A stretch of DNA of 64,000 bases from Cladorrhinum sp. PSN259 (taxonomy: Eukaryota; Ascomycota; Sordariomycetes; Sordariales; Podosporaceae), in assembly GCA_033725935.1 (NCBI GenBank), contig MU867072.1:124001-188000 (forward strand), read 5' to 3'. Numbering within the stretch: position 1 is the first letter of the stretch; every line of letters begins with the position of its first letter. Shown piece by piece: positions 11,121 through 22,428 of this stretch. Both the position numbers and the translations under genes were made by a program. The notes under the pieces were generated by a model, which was not told where the DNA came from, did not search any database, and saw nothing but the letters and a program-made list of their open reading frames with translations.

Positions 11121-13498
11121 GTTTTATGACGAAAAAGACGGACAAACTCGACTGAGAAAAGAGCAGAAAACAAGGCTTTATGTCGGAGAAAAGTTGCGCT
11201 TCAAAACGAGGTCGGGAATGTAGTTCGCTGGGAAATGAAACTGGGCGGTTGGAAAAAGAGGCAACCAAATCCAGCAGCGCCGCACTGACGAGATATGATA
11301 TGGATATATGATGAGGGTTTGAGACAAAACGAATGAAAAACAACGAGAAAGAGAAATGAGAAACGAAAATTCCTTAAACGCTGAAAGCAGACAGAAGAGG
11401 AAGCAATTCCCTTCGCCGCGATTTCGTCGTCGTGTCGGTGCTAATGGACCATCTTCACTGGATGACCGTTGGAGCGAGTGTCAGATGGACCTGGAGAAAG
11501 GTGGAAGAGCAGTGGAGGTTGCGCCCTGCTGATGGACAGACGGGGCCATCAGCCTCACTGGGTGGGAGCTGATTGGAGGAAGAGTCATCGAAGCTCTGCG
11601 AAGTGAACAGTCCGGCGGGTGCCTAGCACCGGTCCGCCATGCGTCTCGTGGTACCCTGTTAGTGCAGTAGTTGGCCAAGCCTCTTCCTCGACTTCGAGAC
11701 GGACAAACAGATGATGTCGAAATCTTTAAAAACTTGGAGTTTTCCCTGTCGAAATTGTCCAGACGTCGACCGTGACTTGGCCATTCACTGCCTTGCTCTT
11801 CGGGCCAGTTACCATCGCCTTGCATGCTGGAGTCAGCCGTCCCAGGGCCACGGGTCGGATTCGTGCAGGAGGTCTCATCTGCTAAGGCTCAGGGCAATCC
11901 AGTAACAACGAGGCTCTGGTGACTCGTCCAAACCTCCAGCTGACTGGTTGATGAGATGCGCAACTGCCTGGAGCAAAGCAATGGCGGCTGGTGACAGATG
12001 ATCCTACAGCATTACCGGCCTGGTTGTCGGCTGCTACGGCCTGGCGAGCCTGGTGAACCTGGCTTCCTCCTGATTGGTTTCACTCTCATCGCCTGGTTTT
12101 GGTGGGAGAAGGTGAGGATGAGCGCCAGAGGGAGAGGGAGGGCTCATCGGGCCCGACGGCGTCGCACAGGATGAAACATCACGTGAACGTGTGCTCCGGG
12201 TGAAGCGGATTTGAACAGATCTGTTTGTGCAAAACGGTTGGATGTCAAGGATGGCGTGTGCATCATAGTAGCAGGAGCTCACACAGAAAACTCGAACGCC
12301 TGGATTCATGTTAATTGCACGCCCATGAGAGAAATTCACGTCATACAGTCGCACACCCCACCCGTCAGACTCCCCTCCCCGCGTGTCATCTGGCCGTGAG
12401 TCCCGGCGAAAGGCGAAAGGCTGCATCACGAGGTCCATGGTCGTTTTCAGAGGACACCGTGTTAGAGGGCTGATCAGGCAGTCATGCCACAGTCCGATGA
12501 GAACCGAGGGAACGAGAATAAGGTTTGTATATTTCAGGTTGCCGGAGGGAGCCGGACAAGAAGCGTAGGTCAATGGACCTTTTGCAAAATGAGCCTTTGG
12601 AAATGGAAAGTGACCATCTCAGAGCAAGAGATTTTTTTTCGGAGGGGAAAAATCAAAGATACTTTTGGAAAACCAGGGAACACCAAACGCAGGCAAATTC
12701 AGAATGAATGTTGCTCAATCATCATCAAATGATGACAGAAATTGATGCAGCCACCCCCTTCAACATCCCTTCGTTCCATCACATCCCCTCCTTTCCGTTC
12801 CTTGGCTGCTCGGGCATCACTAACAAACTGGGCTGATTACGAAAATATGCCTGTGGTACGGTAGCGGCAGCCTGCAGCGTGATTCCATTGGCCAGAGCAG
12901 ATGCACCGCATTAGCCAGGGGATGGTGATTGGCTAGTAGAGGGGCAAAGCAGCAAGCGGAATGCAGGCTAAGCTGGCTGGGCGCGGCGGTGTCCAGGGAG
13001 GGACCCGCTCTTGTGCATCAGTCTAACCCGCTTCGTTGTGCGGTTCTCGGAATCGATTGGCTCGGAAGAGAAAGCACCCCTGCAATGGTTTTACGCTGGA
13101 CCGAGTTGGCTGCATCCAACGCATCAGCGCTTTTGGCTGCACTTTCCAAACACCTGACGGTCCCCCGACCCTGGGTAACCGACGCTGAGACCCTCATCTG
13201 CGACGACTTCCCGCACTCACTTTCCACTTCTCAACACCACATCCCCCCAGAGACTTCCAGAACCAGACCACTGCAATTGCCACCAAAATTTGATCAAAAT
13301 GTACGGTAACATATCTCACGCTTAGATGGCTTCCAGCATCGACGCCCCAAATCCGCGTCTCTACTACAGCAAACATATTCAGTTTTCGGTTCTCGCCCTT
13401 GGTTTACTCTCCCGCTCCAACAACTCCCCCGACTCCTACTCCCTCTCCACAGCTCTCCCACTCCCCGAACCCCCACCACTAGCAGCATCTGCCAGAGA
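11121..13498. other. 2.4-kb intergenic region
   Basis: No exon is supported on either strand. The left part is the AT-rich promoter side of the kinase gene. The right 250 bp are the CT-rich leader of the gene at 13499, with short upstream ATGs (about 13298 and 13326) that open only short frames. Confidence 0.5.
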
Positions 13499-14653
13499 AT
13501 GGATGATCCAGCCGACGCTTGTTGGAGCTGGCCCCATTGGAAGTTTGGGTTGAGGAAGGAGGATCTCTTCAGCAAGCTCAACGATCAATATAACACGGTG
13601 TCGACGCCCATCCTCGACCCCGAGGCGTTCCATCATGATGTTTACGAAATCTCCAACAAGGCAAGCAGCACCGATGAGTTCTACAGGCTCCTCCGAGACC
13701 GAAAACAGCAGCGAATTCGCGAACTGAACGAGTCGCTCGAATCTGCAGCTTTCGAGATCGTTGCGAACCCGTCTCTCATCGGTACAGAGCAGTGGCAGCA
13801 CGCCGTTCAGCTCTTCCGAACGAAGTCTCTCGATTCTCTGGTCCGCTACTTCTCATCATATCTCCCTCCCGATCATCCTTGGTACAAATCCCCGCGCTCG
13901 ACCTCGTCTACAGGAGTTTGCAGCAGCGTCGAGTGTTCCGACGATTCCTGCGGTTCTCTCCTTGACGATGATGATGGCTTTATCATTACTGATGAGCCCC
14001 TGGATTATTCTACATCGATACATCACATTCTCCCCCCCTCTCCTCGATCCATGACGATGTGCTCAGATTCATCTGCCCCATCTCCGATCGATGCTGATCC
14101 CTTCGACCTCAATACCTTGACACCAGCTCGTACTGCGTCCTATTCCGAATCCGAGCCGGACTGCTGTGCGCTGTCCGAGCCATATTCACACACTCATATA
14201 CATGTTCATCATGAGATCACACAACAGCAGTCAGAGACGGAAGGTACTGGTGTTGAAGATGGCATCGCCGCCGCGACGCTTTCTGAGGGCATCCAGAAAG
14301 ACGAGGATTCGGCAGATGAGACTCCACTGGCTGTCTCAGACGCGTTGGAGACACCGAAGCCCGAGGGACAGTCGTTCTTTGAAAAGAAGCTTCCATTGTC
14401 CCATCGACGTCACCGAAGCCTTTCACCATCGCGACCGTACCCTCTTTCTGACTACGAAGTTGACGATCTCATCACGGCACGACGCGACCCACGGAGCGCC
14501 ACCCGAAGTACACAGCTGTCCAAGTGGAGGAGGGATCAAAGTCCGATGCAGCGGAGGAGAAAAGGACCTGTTGATTCGACGACGCGTATACAGAAGCCTT
14601 CAGTTGATGTATCCCGGTCGCGAACGAGAGGACGGAGGTGTTTTGACAACTAG
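13499..14653 (+). CDS. conserved hypothetical protein, Ser/Asp-rich, 384 aa
   Basis: Single-exon frame. The N-terminal 125 residues look like a folded helical domain (FHHDVYEISNKASSTDEFYRL, RKQQRIRELNESLESAAFEI, SLIGTEQWQHAVQLFRTKSLDSLVRYFSSYLP are the characteristic stretches, given here as short blocks). The middle is acidic and Ser/Pro-rich. The C-terminal 80 residues are very basic and Arg/Ser-rich (SHRRHRSLSPSRPYP, MQRRRKGP, SRSRTRGRR). This suggests a nuclear or cytoskeletal regulatory protein with phosphorylatable SP sites, but I do not recognise a named family. The T-rich 3' flank carries hydrophobic frames that I treat as UTR. Confidence 0.72.
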   Translation: MDDPADACWSWPHWKFGLRKEDLFSKLNDQYNTVSTPILDPEAFHHDVYEISNKASSTDEFYRLLRDRKQQRIRELNESLESAAFEIVANPSLIGTEQWQHAVQLFRTKSLDSLVRYFSSYLPPDHPWYKSPRSTSSTGVCSSVECSDDSCGSLLDDDDGFIITDEPLDYSTSIHHILPPSPRSMTMCSDSSAPSPIDADPFDLNTLTPARTASYSESEPDCCALSEPYSHTHIHVHHEITQQQSETEGTGVEDGIAAATLSEGIQKDEDSADETPLAVSDALETPKPEGQSFFEKKLPLSHRRHRSLSPSRPYPLSDYEVDDLITARRDPRSATRSTQLSKWRRDQSPMQRRRKGPVDSTTRIQKPSVDVSRSRTRGRRCFDN

Positions 14654-16424
14654 GCATGTGGAGTTTTTTGGCGTTCAGGAGGCTCGTGGACGGGCCCACG
14701 ATACCCTCTGTACATATGGCTCACGATTTGTACATTCATATTTTGCTTTTATTAATGATGATGTTTACTACAGACGATCCTTACTTTGCTGTTGCCAGTG
14801 CAACTTGCGTGTATGGTGATGTAGCTATACCTTTCCCCGCTTTCTTGGCTGGTGGTGTATGGCTTGTGAGTGAAGCTATTCCGGTTCTTTGTGGCTGTCT
14901 ACTAACGGCTTGGAGCTTGAGCCTCCATTTCTTCCACTCGCCCTCCGTCCATGGATTGGCTATAGCGTTAACATGTCTCTCCTTTCTAATCGCTTTAATG
15001 TTTGATCTCTACTAATTCGGTCTCGTCGTAGCGGGGTTTTTCAGCCTTGGCGGCGCATTTTCACAGCCTCGCGGATCTGGCCCCGGACCCCACACCCTCC
15101 CAGCTCAAGGCACCCACGCTAACTTTTGACAGGTTTATAGGATGCCTTAACGGATCGGTTCTCTTTCCGAGATTGATCAAGTTGCCTTGCGAAACATGTG
15201 CTTTCCATTTTGACCTGTGTGATTGTACATACTTGTGTGTGTAACACCATAATCCTCTGTGGCGATGTAAAATATACTTTCGATATCATGTTACACCGCA
15301 TTGTACCGTGTCACCGCTGTGCCGTCGTCGCCGTTTAACACGCTTCTTTGCGCAGTAACATGCTTTTCTACCTGGATGCTCAATTGAGGAGTGGCGAGCC
15401 TTGTGACAAAAAGACTCGGAAGAGTCACCTCCTACCAAGATGACAACTGCCTAGTAGAATTCCTTTAGTAAAAATCTTTCCATTTTGAAACCTTGCCTTC
15501 CTTTTCGAAACTTGGAAGAAAAATCAACCGTCTTAAATCTCATTTGTTTCAAGCTAAGCTCATTATTGATCTGGTGCATTTAACCCAGGCGCGCCAGGGT
15601 ATCCGTGCTTGTTGTTTAAGTGCTTGCTGTTTAAGTGCTTGCTCCCAGGAACTCTGGGCACGTGCACGCCAAGACCCCGCCAGCTCTTGCTGCGGGGTTT
15701 GTATTTGATCGCGGGGTTGCTTAGATAAGCTCAGGAACTTTGCGATGATGCAATCAATTCCATGAATTTCAATGTTCAAAGGCTTTCATTGCGCATGCTT
15801 CCCAAAACACATCCATGGCTTGCCGGTACTTTTGAAATCTTGACCTGGGCGACCCCAGTTTGGTGTATAGCTGCGAATACCTACCGGCCTGTTTTCGGCT
15901 TGATGCCCTGCAGTTTCATGACTTGAACCTTCCAATTCTGTGAATGCGGGGCATTGGGGATTTATAATAGCCGCTGCTTCAACACAACACTCAACTCCGG
16001 CCCTTATTCCCCCCAATCCAATACTTCAATGCACACCCCACCTTCCCAAAGATGGATCGGTAATGGAGGGCGAAGAAAAAAAATAACCTAGGCCATCGGC
16101 GCCGATTGCGGGTAAACAATAGATGTCGTCACAATGTCAAAGGCTGTTGCGATCTTGGGGATTTCTCCACAATTGGGGCGGGAGAGGTCTTCCCGTTTCG
16201 ATGGAAAAAGGGAGCACTGGACGAGAGGAGAGACTGGAGCCCACCCCCCGTCACAGCTGCTGGAGTGCGCTCGCCATCATAAAAACCTCCGACCGCACCT
16301 CCACTTACCTTGGTTCCCTCCAACTAATTAATTCCAGAGATTTTCTGCTTTGTGCCCTCTCCCCAGCTTCAATTGATCTTTGATATTTTGTAAAATCGCG
16401 TCGCGAAGCAGCACAAAAGCAACC
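14654..16424. other. 1.8-kb intergenic region with a short tandem repeat
   Basis: Holds the 3' UTR of the 13499 gene and the promoter of the aldo-keto reductase. A 15-bp unit (GTGCTTGYTGTTTAA) is repeated 2.6 times at 15605-15643. No gene is supported. Confidence 0.5.
15605..15643 (+). repeat. 15-bp tandem repeat, 2.6 copies
   Basis: Two adjacent copies of GTGCTTGYTGTTTAA differing by one base, followed by a partial third copy. Intergenic; no function evident. Confidence 0.7.
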
Positions 16425-17544
16425 ATGTCTGACTCTGTTGTTCCCACCGCCTATGACCCCAAGGGGATGAAGTTCAGATACCTCGGCAACACTGGCCTGC
16501 AGGTTTCTCTCTTCTCCCTTGGTGGCTGGCTCACATACGGCGGTACCCAGAAGGGCGAGATTGTCAAGAAGATTCTCAAGACCGCATGGGACCATGGCAT
16601 TGTATGTCGTTCCGCCTCCCCTCACACAGGCTTCAACTGACAAGAAATGCGCATAGCAAACCTTTGACACCGCCGAGGTCTACGCCAATGGCTCTTCCGA
16701 GGTCGAGATGGGCCAAGCCCTCAAAGACCTCGCCTGGCCCCGCGACGAGTATGTCCTCACCACCAAGGTCTTCTTCGGCACTGGGCGCAAGGAGCCCAAC
16801 ACCCGCGGTCTGAGCCGGAAACACATTGTCGAGGGTGTCAAGTCCTCGCTTGCCCGTCTGCAACAGCCCTACGTCGATGTCGTTTTCGCTCACCGCGCCG
16901 ATCCTACCGTCCCCATGCGCGAAATCGTCGAGGGTTTCACTCAGGTCATTCGCAACCTCAACCTTGCCTACTACTGGGGTACCTCTGAGTGGTCTGCCGC
17001 TCAGATCACTGAGGCCATCGGTATCGCTGAGAGATACAACCTGATCGCGCCCGTTGTTGAGCAGCCTCAATACAATGCTTTCCACCGTGAGCGCTTCGAG
17101 ATTGAGTATGCCGATTTGTTCAAGCACCACGGAATCGGTACCACTATTTGGTCTCCCCTTGCCAGCGGTCTTTTGACCGGCAAGTACAACAATGGCATTC
17201 CTGAGGACTCGCGATTTGCGACCAACAAGGCATTCTTTGAGAGCACTGTCAAGGAGTTGCAGTCTGATGCCGGCAAGGCCAAGATTGAGAAGGTGAAGAA
17301 GTTGACTGCTGTTGCTGAGCGTCTTGGTGGCAATGCTTCCCAGCTTGCATTGGCATGGGCTGCGTCAAACCCCAATGTCAGCACAGTTATTTTGGGTGCT
17401 ACCAAGATTGAGCAGTTGGAGGATAACATTAAGGCTTTGGCCTTGTTGGAGAAGCTGACGCCTGAGGTGTTGGAGGAGATTGAGGGTATTTTGGACAATA
17501 AGCCTCAGGGTGTCAATACTTTTGGGCGGGAGAGGAAGTTGTAA
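16425..17544 (+). CDS. aldo-keto reductase, voltage-gated K+ channel beta-subunit (KCNAB) type
   Basis: Two exons (16425-16601, 16657-17544) with a 55-nt GTATGT...CTGAC...GCATAG intron give 354 aa, the usual length for this family. It is an (alpha/beta)8 barrel using NADPH. The catalytic tetrad is visible: D63 in FDTAEVY, Y68, K96 in LTTKVF and the His of FAHRAD. The NADPH-site signature near the C-terminus (TVILGATKIEQLEDN) and the PQYNAFHR block are typical of Kv-beta-like reductases widespread in ascomycetes. Likely substrates are carbonyl compounds; the physiological one is unknown. Start chosen at the ATG just after the A-rich CACAAAAGCAACC leader. Codon use is strongly C-ending in the first two-thirds. 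Confidence 0.93.
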
Positions 17545-18268
17545 GATGGTTACATGTTCGGGGTTGTAGACTAGATGAAGTGTATTAGTACTGAAGAGCC
17601 TAGAACAAGCAGGAGTGCATGCTTCTCAAATGTCTTTGTTAGTTGTGTAACTGTTGATATTGCCCCTGAGCGTAAGCTGACAGGCAGGAGGAGGGTAAGG
17701 GTTGGGTGGGTGACAGTCAGTAGGGGTATGGCAGAGCATGGGGAAGGTTGAGTGCAAGTGCATATTGTCCACTAATTATTATTATTCCTAGACATTATCT
17801 GATGGGTTAATAGTTCCACCAGTTCTCATTGCAACGAGCCATTGAAAGTCCTAATACATATATCATCCTTCCATCATCATAACCTTTCAATGGCACATGC
17901 GTTTCCATTCTATTCCAACACCCTTCCATACCGTACACCGCTCCATACCTATTGTACACAGACTCATTTCCGTCGTTACCCTCAACGACAACTGACCATC
18001 AAACTTTGGTAACAATGGTTGAAGGTGAGGGCGTAGGAGAAGGGTATGCCCCTTCCACATCGTACACCATTCTATATCGTACACATTTCCATATCATACA
18101 CTTCTTTTCGTTCACTCTTCGTCATCAATGACGCCTACCTGACCACCATCAACTTGGCGTGTCAAATTGTAAGATGATGGCGGAGGAGAAGGGTCCATCG
18201 TAAACATTCATCCTTTCGACTGTTGCCATCCACGACAACTTCCAAGCAGCCATGAAGTGATGTGGAAG
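17545..18268. other. intergenic region with degenerate repeats
   Basis: Between convergent genes. Contains several imperfect copies of a TTCCATATCGTACAC-like unit (about 17923-18102) and GGAGAAGGGTATG-like units that echo the 3' coding repeat of the neighbouring minus-strand gene. No exon is supported. Confidence 0.5.
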
Positions 18269-18352
18269 TTAAGGCGAAGGTGGAGGAGAAGGGTATGATG
18301 GCCTCGGTGTTTGCCTACGCGCAGGCTGCGGCGAAAGGGGAGGAGAAGGGTA
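17923..18352 (-). repeat. degenerate repeat family overlapping the 3' end of the acidic gene
   Basis: The unit GGAGAAGGGT (reverse complement coding YPSPP) occurs near 18030, 18182, 18287 and 18341. The last two lie inside the coding sequence of the acidic protein and the first two lie beyond its stop. Between them are repeated TCGTACAC/TCATACAC and CATCAAC strings. Spacing is irregular (roughly 55-150 bp). Looks like an expanded, decaying tandem array. Confidence 0.5.
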
Positions 18353-18521
18353 ATATGGTGCCTCTGCGGCCTGGGATAAGGCATCAAACACAGGAGAGTT
18401 TGGTGGCGTGGGGGGTGGTGAGGGGCCCGAGGCGGGGCGAGGGGCAGATTGGGACTGGGGCTGTCCGGAAGCGGCAGCCAGGCCAGAGACGAGAGCAGTC
18501 TTGTCGAGCGGAGAGGTATCA

Positions 18522-18562
<41 letters not shown>

Positions 18563-18928
18563 CCAGGATTCATGCCAGTCTTTGTCGTCATCTTCCTCCC
18601 CGTCATTCCAAGACTCATCCCAGTCCACTTCTTCTTCTTCTTCTTCGCCATCATCCTCCTCCTCTTCATCGGCCATCTCAACCGCGTCCACCATCTCCTC
18701 GTCAATATCAAACATCTTAGCATGATCCGAGTCAAGCTCGAATGATAATGCTTCGTTGATGTCTGACATGTCGACGTCAGGGGCAGTCTCAGTGCCCAAC
18801 GTGAGAGAAGCAATGCCCGGGACGAGCAAAGCTTCGGAATCGGGCGCCGGCTCGTCGACACCCATGTTCGGGTTGGGCACGGGCGGGGGCGTGCCGGCCG
18901 CGGACGGAGTCGTCCCTGGTGCGGACAC
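18269..18928 (-). CDS. highly acidic repeat protein; in-frame TAG just upstream
   Basis: Open frame of about 220 codons. Composition: Pro-rich start, an acidic centre (runs of Glu/Asp, two DESWND/HESWND units, then an (Asn-Asp)n run from a hexanucleotide repeat at 18522-18562), then Ser/Pro-rich YYPSPPLSP/SYPSPPPSP units at the C-terminus. The start is uncertain. The first in-frame ATG inside the open frame is at 18865. An ATG at 18967 is in the same frame but is followed after six codons by TAG at 18949-18947, after which the frame is open for the whole gene. I therefore call the gene with low certainty of its N-terminus; it could be a gene broken by one nonsense change. No known domain. Confidence 0.5.
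18522..18562 (+). repeat. TCGTTG hexanucleotide microsatellite
   Basis: Nearly perfect TCGTTG array of six to seven copies inside the acidic gene; on the coding (minus) strand it gives alternating Asn-Asp. Confidence 0.9.
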
Positions 18929-20132
18929 GGCGAGCAGAAGAGGGTTCTAGTACACGAAGCCAGACATTGAGTGTGTGCGTGCGTGCGGATGTGTTTGTGT
19001 GTTGTGGGGTACGAGAAAAGAAAAGTGAAAAATTGATTTTGACTGAGAAATAAAAGGAAAGACAGAAAGAAATTCAGTCAAGTTATAGCAAAACTGGAGT
19101 ATTAGAGAAAGGTTCACTTGACTTTTTGGTGGGGACTGGGGGCATGAAAAAGCATGGGTTTGGAGTTTTAATTCGGACTTTTTTTTGTCAAGATTTTCCA
19201 TGTCAGAAACCTAAAGGTTAGAAATCATCGTGTTGAAAACTCAGATTACCCTACCTACCTAATTTACTTCTTGATAGGTATGCAAAAAGGCTTTGTTGGG
19301 GAGAATTGTGGCGCTCATTATGCTAAAATCATAACGCCCCCCTGAACTATGAACCGACCATTCTGACTTGGAACTTTGACGCCAGCTCCGAGTGAATCCC
19401 CATGGTCATGGACATATCGGTGTGCACGTGAGCGGGAGACTGCAAGTGTAGCTGTGGCTTTCAGCAACTGTCGCCAAAGGTTTGTTAGTACCTCAGTGCT
19501 GTATATATGTAGGTACGGAAGACGTCAAGAGCAATAATCCAAAGCTTACCTCTGCCGGCAATACTGTCCAACCTGGCTGGCTTGGTGCACTGAGATTTGG
19601 TGGATCGGGAACGGGACGATCAATTCTTGACCTGTTTTATGTAGCGAGAGGTAAAGGCAATGGTTGTTGAAGCTGTCTCATCATCTCAAGGGCATCTGAC
19701 AGGGCAGATTGTAGATGATGCAACCAAAGCGAAGGCACTAGCTGCTGTTATTTGGATGAGAAAAGAATTCGGCGGAAGGGCTCGCAGAAGTTTACTCTAA
19801 AGACATCGCTGCAGCAACCAGTAAGTGTTTTCATCCGATCTGGGAGCTCCGAGTGGATCTAAAAGAGGTACCTAAGTCGCGAATTTCGCTGCATACAATA
19901 GGTACTCGCCCTGCCTGGATCAGAATTCACTTTTTCAGGTATATATAGTGCAGCCAAAATCTATTACAGCAGCCACAACCTTCACCTCGACCACCGCATC
20001 TCGAGAATTCAGGTCCTCCTTCACATTCTTCGTCAACCAAGAAACATAGGTACTACCCCTCCTCAACCGCATCGCATTAGCGACTTCATCTCACACTTAC
20101 CACACAGACAACCGCTCCCTTCCTAATTCAAA
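18929..20132. other. 1.2-kb intergenic region, shared 5' flank of divergent genes
   Basis: Lies between the starts of the minus-strand acidic gene and the plus-strand coiled-coil gene. AT-rich left part with a GT/GC repeat near 18970; a TATATATA at 19940-19947 sits 186 nt before the ATG at 20133. No exon is supported. Confidence 0.5.
19940..19947 (+). promoter_or_regulatory. TATA-like element of the coiled-coil gene
   Basis: TATATATA followed by a C-rich, CA/CT-rich leader to the ATG at 20133. Inferred from motif and spacing. Confidence 0.4.
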
Positions 20133-20600
20133 ATGCCGCCGAATGTGGACGCAGAGTGGAACGCATTCTTGATCACCACGGCGGCAGCCTCAAGCAGCGC
20201 TCAAGCTCAACAGCAAACCGCAGAGACGGCGGCAGCGCCCAAGCAAAGCCTCGAGGACCTCATCAAAGCCCAGCTCTATCGCACCGCAATGATGGAAGCA
20301 CAGCTAACACTGCTCCACGCCAACTGTGAGGCCGCAGGCTCGCAGATGGCCTACGTCAAGGCGTCCCTCAAGGAGGTGGAGGAGAGAGCTCAGGAGCGCG
20401 ACGAGGCCATCGCCAAGTTGCAGACCAGCTTGAAGGAGTTTGAGGAGAAATGGGCCGAGATGACCACGGAGTTGCACCTCGCACTTGAAGGAGTTCGCAA
20501 GCTTCACTACAAGCAGATGAAGCGGAACGGTCTGGTCTCGGCGGAGGATAAGGACGTTGAGAAGGATGATGATGATGATGATGATGTGGCAGAGGAGTAA
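20133..20600 (+). CDS. small coiled-coil protein with acidic tail, 155 aa
   Basis: Single-exon frame with a good AAAATGCCG start context. After an Ala/Gln-rich N-terminus, residues about 38-130 form a continuous amphipathic helix with heptad spacing (LEDLIKAQLYRTAMMEAQL, VKASLKEVEERAQERDEAI, LQTSLKEFEEKWAEM). The tail is KDVEKDDDDDDDVAEE. No catalytic motif and no known family recognised; a structural or adaptor role is the most that can be said. A TATA-like box and pyrimidine-rich leader precede it. Confidence 0.65.
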   Translation: MPPNVDAEWNAFLITTAAASSSAQAQQQTAETAAAPKQSLEDLIKAQLYRTAMMEAQLTLLHANCEAAGSQMAYVKASLKEVEERAQERDEAIAKLQTSLKEFEEKWAEMTTELHLALEGVRKLHYKQMKRNGLVSAEDKDVEKDDDDDDDVAEE

Positions 20601-21387
20601 CTGAGCATCTGAGAGCTGAGGAGGAGGAAAGGACCTGCAGATTCTTGATCAGTCGTATCTGCTTGTCGAGAGGTTAGTTCTTTTTTCTCCCTCTGTCGAT
20701 ATTGCAAACAGAACGAGGACTAGGAGGCTGATGTGGCACAGGCAACAACATGAACACACTACGATACCGGCTGGAGACACTCAGACAACATTAAATGCAA
20801 AGGTTATTCTGCGTATATAACGTACACCAAAGTGATACATATGCTTGGTCTTTCGGTATTCTTGATTATCGTGCTCCTGCCATAGCGGCTTGGATCTCTC
20901 TAGTAGTAGGTGGCTGGTGCCAGAGACAAAAACAATCAACACAGTCGCGTATCTGTGAACCTTGGAAAGAGTGTTAGTGAATTCAGAACATAAAAAGTCT
21001 GTGAGTAGTGCAGGCGTGCTTATAGATGAGAATAAGAGAGAAATTTACGACCCCTATGGTATGCTCATTTTTACGTTTTTATCACTCTCATACTAATTAT
21101 ACCTAGCCCCAACCATACAAGGACACCAAGCCCAAGACACAAAATCGCCAATGGCATACACAAAAACGTTACAGCCAGGTATGATACCGCAGCTTCTGCC
21201 AATGGCTTGACGGAATATTCTCAACACTGAGTCATCCTCTAAAGTTTGATATGTGCCGGTAAAACTGAGTCGTATGCCATCGTTGATATCAGTGACAGTC
21301 TTCGTGATCTTGCAAAACAACAGACTCTGGGTAAAAGCTTGAAAGTTTAGAAAGGAAAAAAAAAAAAAAAAAGAATAGTTCACATTA
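20601..21387. other. intergenic region between convergent genes
   Basis: Shared 3' flank of the coiled-coil gene and the glutathione S-transferase gene, AT-rich, ending in an A run at about 21357-21372. No gene is supported. Confidence 0.5.
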
Positions 21388-22334
21388 TTAATGATCATTC
21401 CTCACAGTCCACTGCTTGACAGCATCCAACAGCCTCTCATGCACACCCGCATCCCCGCTCCTCTTCAATATCTCCCCGTAAACATCCTCCTCCCCAATCC
21501 TCTTGATAAAAACCAAGAACCCGACCCACACAAAATCAGCATAACTCACTTCCTTTCCAAGGAAGAACGGGCCCTCATCATTTTCCTTTAGCCACCCCGT
21601 AACCTCCTGCAAGTCCCCAGACTGCTCGAGTGCATCAAACGCTTTCTGCCCGCCCTGCGTCTCCCACAGGGTGTCCAAATCCATGCCTTCAGTGATTTCA
21701 CGGGTGCGGTACCAGTGAGGGTGGCTGGCTTCGTTCAGGATGCGCTTGGGGATTAGGGGTATGTAAACTGGCGAGATGTGGTTCATAATCTTGTTCATGG
21801 CTGATTCAATTTTGGCTTGATAGGGAGAGTCGAGGTGAAGAGGGGGGGAAGGATAGAGTTCCTCGAGGCGGTTGGCGATCTTGCGAGAGTCCATGATGTA
21901 TTCGCCTGATGGGAGGATTACTGTGGGAATAGTGTGGGTTGTGCCGGCTGAGTTGGTCCGGGGGTTGGCAGGCCAGGGCTCGACGCTGAGGAGGTGTCAG
22001 TTCTATGATGATTCGGGAGTTGACATAAATGAGAGGTGTAGATACATACTGGTCCTTTAGACGAGGAGCGATTTCGGGATATTCAAGCTGAGTAACATGT
22101 TAGAAGAAGGAAGGACATGCAGGAGGGAGCGACGGAGGTACCCATTCTGTTCTGTAGTCGAGACCCTTGAAATGCAGGATCAAGCGGGCTGTGGGTAGGT
22201 AGTTGTCAGTGATAGCTGTTACTTGCAGTAGCAGACGAGCAGTTGTAGTACTGACTCTTCCATGGGTTGAGTGACCATGCATCAAGGGGCGGCTTGCTCG
22301 GGATGTCAAACAATACAATTTGTCCGTCGGCCAT
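21388..22334 (-). CDS. glutathione S-transferase family protein
   Basis: Four exons (22334-22256, 22188-22142, 22087-22050, 21985-21388) give 253 aa. The three introns (67, 54 and 64 nt) have consensus ends, two with clear CTGAC branch sites. The N-terminal thioredoxin-like half reads VLFDIPSKPP...NPWKTRLILHFKGLDYRTEW...LEYPEI, then IPTVILPSGEYIMDSRKIA with the conserved cis-Pro and the Ser/Arg of the glutathione-binding DS motif. The C-terminal half is helical (FFLGKEVSYADFVWVGFLVF, with the N-capping-box-like Ser-x-x-Asp). This is the common fungal GST group with an N-terminal DIPSK sequence, near UstS-like proteins. A TATATAAA on the minus strand (22428-22421) lies 87 nt before the ATG. 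The substrate is unknown. Confidence 0.9.
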
Positions 22335-22420
22335 TTTGATGGTGTTTTCCTGTTAATGATATTTTGGATGAAGTATTCGACGTTTGAGGATGATGAATGG
22401 GATGGAGTCTCTGGTGATGA

Positions 22421-22428
22421 TTTATATA
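22421..22428 (-). promoter_or_regulatory. TATA box of the GST gene
   Basis: TATATAAA on the minus strand, 87 nt upstream of the GST start codon. Motif and spacing only. Confidence 0.45.

Noticed and set aside
14656..15015. Hydrophobic 119-codon frame after the 13499 gene
   Set aside because: T-rich 3' flank naturally reads as Leu/Phe; no splice link or family likeness.
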